This document shows, piece by piece, positions 35,151 through 38,777 of a stretch of 38,777 bases of DNA. The notes below the pieces were generated by a model. It was not told where the DNA came from. It saw only the letters and a list, made by a program, of their open reading frames with translations, and did no database searches. How positions within the stretch are numbered: position 1 is the stretch's first letter; each line of letters begins with the position of its first letter. Origin of the DNA: CALGFH01 sp036003705 (GTDB lineage Bacteria > Actinomycetota > CALGFH01); contig DASYSE010000082.1 in the NCBI GenBank assembly GCA_036003705.1, positions 1 to 38,777 on the forward strand, given 5' to 3'. The translations under genes were made by a program, and so were the position numbers.

Positions 35151-37700
35151 TCAGCGCTTCCAGAAGCTCGGGTTGCGTGGAGGCGGCTCGGTTGGCGGTG
35201 GGGACGCCTGGCCGCCGGCCGGGTCGGCGAACGCCCGCAGGACGGCAAGGGCGCGGTCACGGAGCCGAGCCAGCTCGGGCTGGCCGGAGGCGCTCGGTCG
35301 GGTCAGCGGAACCAGCTCGTCGGCCAGGTCGCGCAGGGGCCGCAGTTCCTCCTCGGCGGCGCCGACCGATTGGAGGTCGGCGACGAGGGCGCCCAGACCG
35401 ACCCCGACCAGGCCGAGGCGCCGGTGCAGCTCCGGCCCGGCCCCGAAGGACAGGTGCCCCACGACTGGCCGGTCGTCGGGGTGGAGCCGGATCACGGGGG
35501 GCGGGGGGAGGGGGTGGGTGCCCTCGAGCAGGTCGGCCAGCTCGGCGGCCCGGCGGCGGTAGGGGGCGAGCTCCGCACCGGCCAGTGGCTGGCCGGCGAA
35601 GCCGCCCGAGCGGGGCCGGCGCGACCCGCCGGGCCCGACCCGGCCGGCGACCCTTCCGAGCCGGCCGTCGGCCTTGCCGATGGGACCGGCGGGGCCGCCG
35701 GCCGCGGCCGTCCGGCCGAGGGCCGGGCCCGCGGCCTGCAGCCCGCCGACGGACATGCGGGCCATCGGCATGGCCGCGGCGGCCAACCCGACCCGCTCGA
35801 ACATCCCCCATCCGGCGGGGGCCTCGACCGGCTGAAGGACCCGGTGGACGGTCCCGCCCTCGTTCACCACCTGGACGTCGGCGGCCACGAAGGCGGTGAA
35901 GCGGCAGAGCACGCCGAAGCGGAGCGAGGTCTCGACGATCCGCCGCTCCAGCTCCCGGTCGCGTGCCGGGTCGGTGGCGTAGCGGTCCTCGAGGTCGCGC
36001 AGGCGGGCGCGCGCCCAGCTCGCCGCCAGGGTCGGGGCGTGGCCGGCGGTCGCCGGCACGGTCGCCGACCACGGCTGGCCGGCGGGGTCCCGGCCACGGA
36101 CCGTGACCGCGCCCTCGGGTGGGCCCGAGAACCGGCCGCTCAGCACCAGCGGTGCGCCGGCGAACAGCGCCGGCAGGCGCCGTGGCGCCAGCGACTCCAG
36201 GTCGACCTCCAGCCCGGCCGGCTCCAGCTCCAGGTCGGTCACCACCGGCGCCCCGATGCGCCGGTGGACGCGGTCCATCACCGCGTCCAGCCGGTCCTCG
36301 GACTCGACCAGCTCGCAGGCGCCTCCGCCGAGCCCGGCCAGCCGCTTGAGGAAGCCCTCGTTGACCGCGGTGTCCACCCCGACGGTGTAGACCCGAACGC
36401 CGCCGAGCCGCGGGGCGAGCAGGCGCAGGATCTGGTCCTCGTTGCCGACCTGCCCGTCCGTCACCAGCACCAGCACCGGATCACGGGGTTCACGGCCGGG
36501 GCCGGCCCCGGCGTCGGTGAGGTGGTCGAGGCCCTTGGTGAGCGGGGCGGCCATCTCCGTGCCGCCGCGGGCCTCGAGCCGGGACAGGAACTCCACCGCC
36601 TGGAAGCGGGCGTGGTCGGTGGCCGCCTGCAGGCCGTTCCCGAGCATTGGCGGCGTCTCGACCAGGTTGTCGAAGGCGAGCAGCAGGAAGCGGTCGCGCT
36701 CGGTCAGCGAGTCGACCATCCGGGCCACCGCCCGACGGGCGGCCACCATCTTCCAGCCGGCCATGCTGCCCGACCGGTCCAGCACGAACGCGACGTCTCT
36801 CGGGGTGCCGGTGCCCGCGCCGACCGGGGGCAGCAGCGTCAGGGCGAAGGTGCCCTCGTCGTCACCCCGGCGGTCCTGGGCGGCGGCCAGGGCGGTGGTC
36901 ACCGCCCCCGAACCGGTGTGGAGCCGGAGCACGAAGTCGCGGTTGACCCGCTCCCCCGGCTCGACCCGGACCACCCTGGTCCCGTCGCGCTGCTGGTCCA
37001 CCACCGCGTGCAGGCTGGAGCGGACCTCGCCCAGCTCCAGCCCGGCCGGGTCGATCTCGACCCTGATCGACAGGGCGACCGGGTTGGGGAAGCCGGGCAG
37101 CAGCACAGGCGGCGTGATCCTGGACGCGTCGGGCACCGCGCCGGTGTCGGGCACGATGCCGTCGCCGACCGGCTCGCCCTCGAGCGGCGACCCGGGGATG
37201 TAGCGGGGCGCCACCACCAGCGGGAACCGGAAGGTGGCCTCGCCCTCGTCCCAGGGCAGCGGGCCGGTCATCACCATCCGGACCGTGACCCGCTCGCCCG
37301 GGAGCAGGTTGCCGACCCGCATGGTGAACACCCCTGGGCGCTCCTCCTCGGCGATCGATGCCCTCCGTCCCTCCTGGATCGCCGTGTCGTAGGCGGCCCT
37401 GGCCTCGCCGCGCTCCTTGAGCACGCCCTCGACGACCCGCTCTCCGACCTCCATGCGGAACTCGGTCACGGCGGCGCGGTCGGGCAGGGGGAAGATGTAG
37501 CTGGCCTCGAGCGGCTGGTCGAACCGGTTGCCGAAGGTCTGGGTGAGCGTCACCCGGGCCACCAGGCCGGCGAGCGCCGCCGCCACGTCGACCGCTTCGA
37601 GGGGCAGGTTGCCGCGCTCGGTCGCGACCGTCCCGAGGCCAGCCTCCTCGCCGCTCGTCGCCGTCTCCTGGTCGGTCAGCAGGGGCAGGTAGGACGTCAT
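35151..37700 (-). CDS. VIT domain plus VWA domain protein
   Basis: An 849-residue protein. Residues about 15-150 form a VIT (vault inter-alpha-trypsin) domain: VTLTQTFGNRFDQPLEASYIFPLP and GEARAAYDTAIQEGRR are diagnostic. A von Willebrand A domain follows from about residue 300 with an intact metal site: DRSGS (Asp308, Ser310, Ser312), Thr in GGTEM, and Asp in LVTDGQ. The C-terminal third contains a long helix with RRIVETSLRFGVLCRFTAFV and a Gly/Ala/Pro-rich region (about 670-735). No signal peptide or membrane anchor is seen, unlike secreted VIT proteins, so it is presumed cytoplasmic. ATG 37700 follows GGAAGGGAG and overlaps the MerR-like gene by four bases. Such proteins bind partner proteins through the metal site; the partner is unknown. 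Confidence 0.9.
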   Translation of the reverse strand: MTSYLPLLTDQETATSGEEAGLGTVATERGNLPLEAVDVAAALAGLVARVTLTQTFGNRFDQPLEASYIFPLPDRAAVTEFRMEVGERVVEGVLKERGEARAAYDTAIQEGRRASIAEEERPGVFTMRVGNLLPGERVTVRMVMTGPLPWDEGEATFRFPLVVAPRYIPGSPLEGEPVGDGIVPDTGAVPDASRITPPVLLPGFPNPVALSIRVEIDPAGLELGEVRSSLHAVVDQQRDGTRVVRVEPGERVNRDFVLRLHTGSGAVTTALAAAQDRRGDDEGTFALTLLPPVGAGTGTPRDVAFVLDRSGSMAGWKMVAARRAVARMVDSLTERDRFLLLAFDNLVETPPMLGNGLQAATDHARFQAVEFLSRLEARGGTEMAAPLTKGLDHLTDAGAGPGREPRDPVLVLVTDGQVGNEDQILRLLAPRLGGVRVYTVGVDTAVNEGFLKRLAGLGGGACELVESEDRLDAVMDRVHRRIGAPVVTDLELEPAGLEVDLESLAPRRLPALFAGAPLVLSGRFSGPPEGAVTVRGRDPAGQPWSATVPATAGHAPTLAASWARARLRDLEDRYATDPARDRELERRIVETSLRFGVLCRFTAFVAADVQVVNEGGTVHRVLQPVEAPAGWGMFERVGLAAAAMPMARMSVGGLQAAGPALGRTAAAGGPAGPIGKADGRLGRVAGRVGPGGSRRPRSGGFAGQPLAGAELAPYRRRAAELADLLEGTHPLPPPPVIRLHPDDRPVVGHLSFGAGPELHRRLGLVGVGLGALVADLQSVGAAEEELRPLRDLADELVPLTRPSASGQPELARLRDRALAVLRAFADPAGGQASPPPTEPPPRNPSFWKR

Positions 37701-38521
37701 GGGTGCTCCCTTCCGGGTTCGGAGCCGGCGAGCCCGCGGGCGCGGAGCGCGTCCAGCAACGGGCGGGCGGCATCCACGATGGCGCGGAGGTCCGCCGGTT
37801 CCAGCGTGCGACCCGGGTCCAGCAGCAGGGTCGCCCCCGCTCCCAGCCGGACCCCCCGCAGGGTCGCGACCCCGTCGGCCCGACCGCCATCCGGTGCGGC
37901 GGGGGCCGAGTCGGCGGCGCTGCGGGAGGTGGGCGGTGGTTCGCGCCAGAAGCCGGCCCGCTGCGCCTTCCCGCGGGCCGGCAACGTCCCGCCGGCCGCC
38001 GTCCTGGCCCCTTGCGGGACCGGGTGCCCGCCGGAGGCCAGCCCGTCCCCCGAGCCCGGGAGCTCGCCGGAGGCCAGCCCGTCCCCCGAGTCCGGGACCA
38101 GGTGCCCGCCGGAGGCCAGCCCGTCCCCCGAGTCCGGGACCAGGCCGGCACCCGGCGGGGTGACGAGGGGCGTGAGCCGACGGCGCGGAGGAGCAGGGGC
38201 TGTGAGGGGCAGGCGGGCGACCCGGGCGAGCTGGGTGTCGGTGGCGCCGGCCAGCTCCTGCTGGATGGCCACAAGGGGCAGCCCCCTGGCCTGGAGGCGC
38301 TTGACGGCCACGAGCTGGAGCAGGTGCCGCGGGCCGTAGAGCGCCGTGCGCCCGCGGTGGGCGGCCGGGCGGTCGACCAGCCCGATGGTCGTGTACCAGC
38401 GGATGGCCCGCCGGTCCGGGACGTCACGCACCCGCCCGCTGGGCTGGCCGGGGTAGTCGACCGCCAGCGCGGCGCCGACCCGCTCGGCGAGCTCATCGAG
38501 GGTCCAGCGTGGTTCCTCCAT
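37697..38521 (-). CDS. MerR-type regulator with inserted HTH and repeat linker
   Basis: A 274-residue DNA-binding regulator. The N-terminus WTLDELAERVGAALAV is the first part of a MerR helix-turn-helix. About 15 extra residues (DYPGQPSGRVRDVPD) separate it from RRAIRWYTTIGLVDRP, the recognition part, and GRTALYGPRHLLQLVAVKRL follows. A linker of about 110 residues has three near-identical SGDGLASG repeats. A conserved-looking C-terminal domain (GVRLGAGATLLLDPGRTLEP) follows and probably receives the signal. It overlaps the VIT/VWA gene by four bases, so the two are one unit. No ribosome site precedes ATG 38521; a 26-bp palindrome starts ten bases upstream, suggesting leaderless, self-regulated expression (inference). 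Confidence 0.85.
   Translation of the reverse strand: MEEPRWTLDELAERVGAALAVDYPGQPSGRVRDVPDRRAIRWYTTIGLVDRPAAHRGRTALYGPRHLLQLVAVKRLQARGLPLVAIQQELAGATDTQLARVARLPLTAPAPPRRRLTPLVTPPGAGLVPDSGDGLASGGHLVPDSGDGLASGELPGSGDGLASGGHPVPQGARTAAGGTLPARGKAQRAGFWREPPPTSRSAADSAPAAPDGGRADGVATLRGVRLGAGATLLLDPGRTLEPADLRAIVDAARPLLDALRARGLAGSEPGREHP
38024..38144 (-). repeat. Three in-frame tandem repeats in the MerR linker
   Basis: Three copies of a unit containing CCGGAGGCCAGCCCGTCCCC, at spacings of 36 and 42 bases, encode SGDGLASG-type repeats. Both spacings are multiples of three, so copy changes keep frame. Confidence 0.85.
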
Positions 38522-38530
38522 GCCGGTATG

Positions 38531-38556
38531 TTGACACTGTCATATGACAGTGTCAA
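38531..38556 (-). promoter_or_regulatory. Perfect 26-bp palindrome, likely MerR operator
   Basis: TTGACACTGTCAT followed directly by its exact inverted copy. On the minus strand the first six bases are a consensus -35 (TTGACA, 38556-38551). A -10-like CATACC lies at 38530-38525, with a 20-base spacer. Long spacers (19-20) are typical of MerR-controlled promoters, where the regulator untwists the DNA. Transcription would begin at or near ATG 38521. The plus strand carries the same TTGACA, so a divergent promoter is also conceivable. Confidence 0.85.
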
Positions 38557-38777
38557 GTAACCACGGTCGCGTAGACGATGAGGTTGTCCCGGTAGTGGCC
38601 GGTGGCGCGGTCGAAGCTGCCCCCGCAGGTGATCAGCCGGAGCACGGGCTGGCGGGTGTGGACCCAGATACGCCCGGCGGGCAGCGCCGCCTTGGGCCGT
38701 CGCTCGACCCGCTCGACCACGAACGACCGGGACGCTCCCCCGGCCGGGCCCGGGCCGTTCGACGATGTGAGCCCCGC
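38553..38777 (-). CDS. Class E/F-like sortase, C-terminal part (cut by window)
   Basis: The last 74 residues of a sortase transpeptidase; the gene continues beyond the window. The segment RSFVVERVERRPKAALPAG and then WVHTRQPVLRLITCGGSFDR shows the catalytic Cys in LITCGG. TGHYRDNLIVYATVV follows, with the Arg expected after the catalytic strand. This C-terminus (LITCGGxFDxxTGHYxDNxVV) is typical of actinobacterial class E/F sortases, which anchor surface proteins or pili or process them. Its stop TGA (38553-38555) lies inside the 26-bp palindrome of the MerR gene. The frame was read directly from the minus strand; it is too short at the edge to show the catalytic His. Confidence 0.85.
   Translation of the reverse strand, partial: AGLTSSNGPGPAGGASRSFVVERVERRPKAALPAGRIWVHTRQPVLRLITCGGSFDRATGHYRDNLIVYATVVT

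Noticed and set aside
38024..38144. CRISPR-like spacing of repeats
   Set aside because: Only three copies, units directly adjoining, in frame within a gene; no unique spacers.

Overview
The window is about 38.8 kb of very GC-rich DNA (Cys, Met and Lys are rare, and nearly all third codon positions are G or C). It most likely comes from an actinobacterium (Actinomycetota), possibly a deep-branching or environmental lineage. The best evidence is the overlapping trio of histidine phosphatase (TIGR03848 type), DUF3090 protein and SCO1664-type kinase-fold protein at 8022-9959, a gene set I know only from actinobacteria. A MobA/DUF6457 pair, a C-terminal piece of a class E/F-like sortase, and a groL with a perfect CIRCE operator and a GGGGDMDF-type tail agree with this. 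No rRNA, tRNA, CRISPR array, phage module or insertion sequence was found.

Layout. 1-5000 is accessory in character: a coupled pair of small genes resembling a toxin-antitoxin module, a 0.5 kb gene-poor stretch, a secreted PKD-domain protein, a DUF2293 protein, a broken pRiA4b-ORF3-like gene and a RibD/DHFR-fold reductase. 5200-10700 holds a PHP-domain metal hydrolase, mobA with its DUF6457 partner, a small basic protein ending in a strong hairpin, the phosphatase/DUF3090/kinase-fold operon, and a HicB-DinB-like protein. 10691-16501 (minus strand) is a complete oligopeptide/dipeptide ABC importer: lipoprotein receptor, two permeases and two ATPases, with a strong stem-loop after the receptor gene. 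16864-20914 (minus) is a second ABC system, one large FtsX-type permease with two different ATPases, each pair of genes joined by a GTGA overlap. An MFS exporter and a second family-5 solute-binding lipoprotein are divergently arranged around 22200-22450.

24198-30600 holds a collapsed ABC exporter gene (only head and tail remain), an S9 prolyl-oligopeptidase-like peptidase, a HAD phosphatase, a gamma-glutamyltranspeptidase-like enzyme and an ABC-F ATPase. With the two peptide-binding lipoproteins this gives the middle of the window a peptide and amino-acid scavenging flavour (inference). 30931-34947 carries a small unknown gene, clpP, a NIL-domain protein coupled to larE, and groL under CIRCE control. 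35151-38777 (minus) is the most intriguing part: a VIT/VWA-domain protein overlapping a MerR-type regulator with an unusual inserted HTH and a repeat-bearing linker. A perfect 26-bp palindrome sits directly in front of the regulator and contains the stop codon of an upstream sortase gene that is cut by the window edge.

Starts were moved inward from the longest reading frame wherever a Shine-Dalgarno sequence or domain boundary supported it. Functions come from motif reading only; no database search was run.
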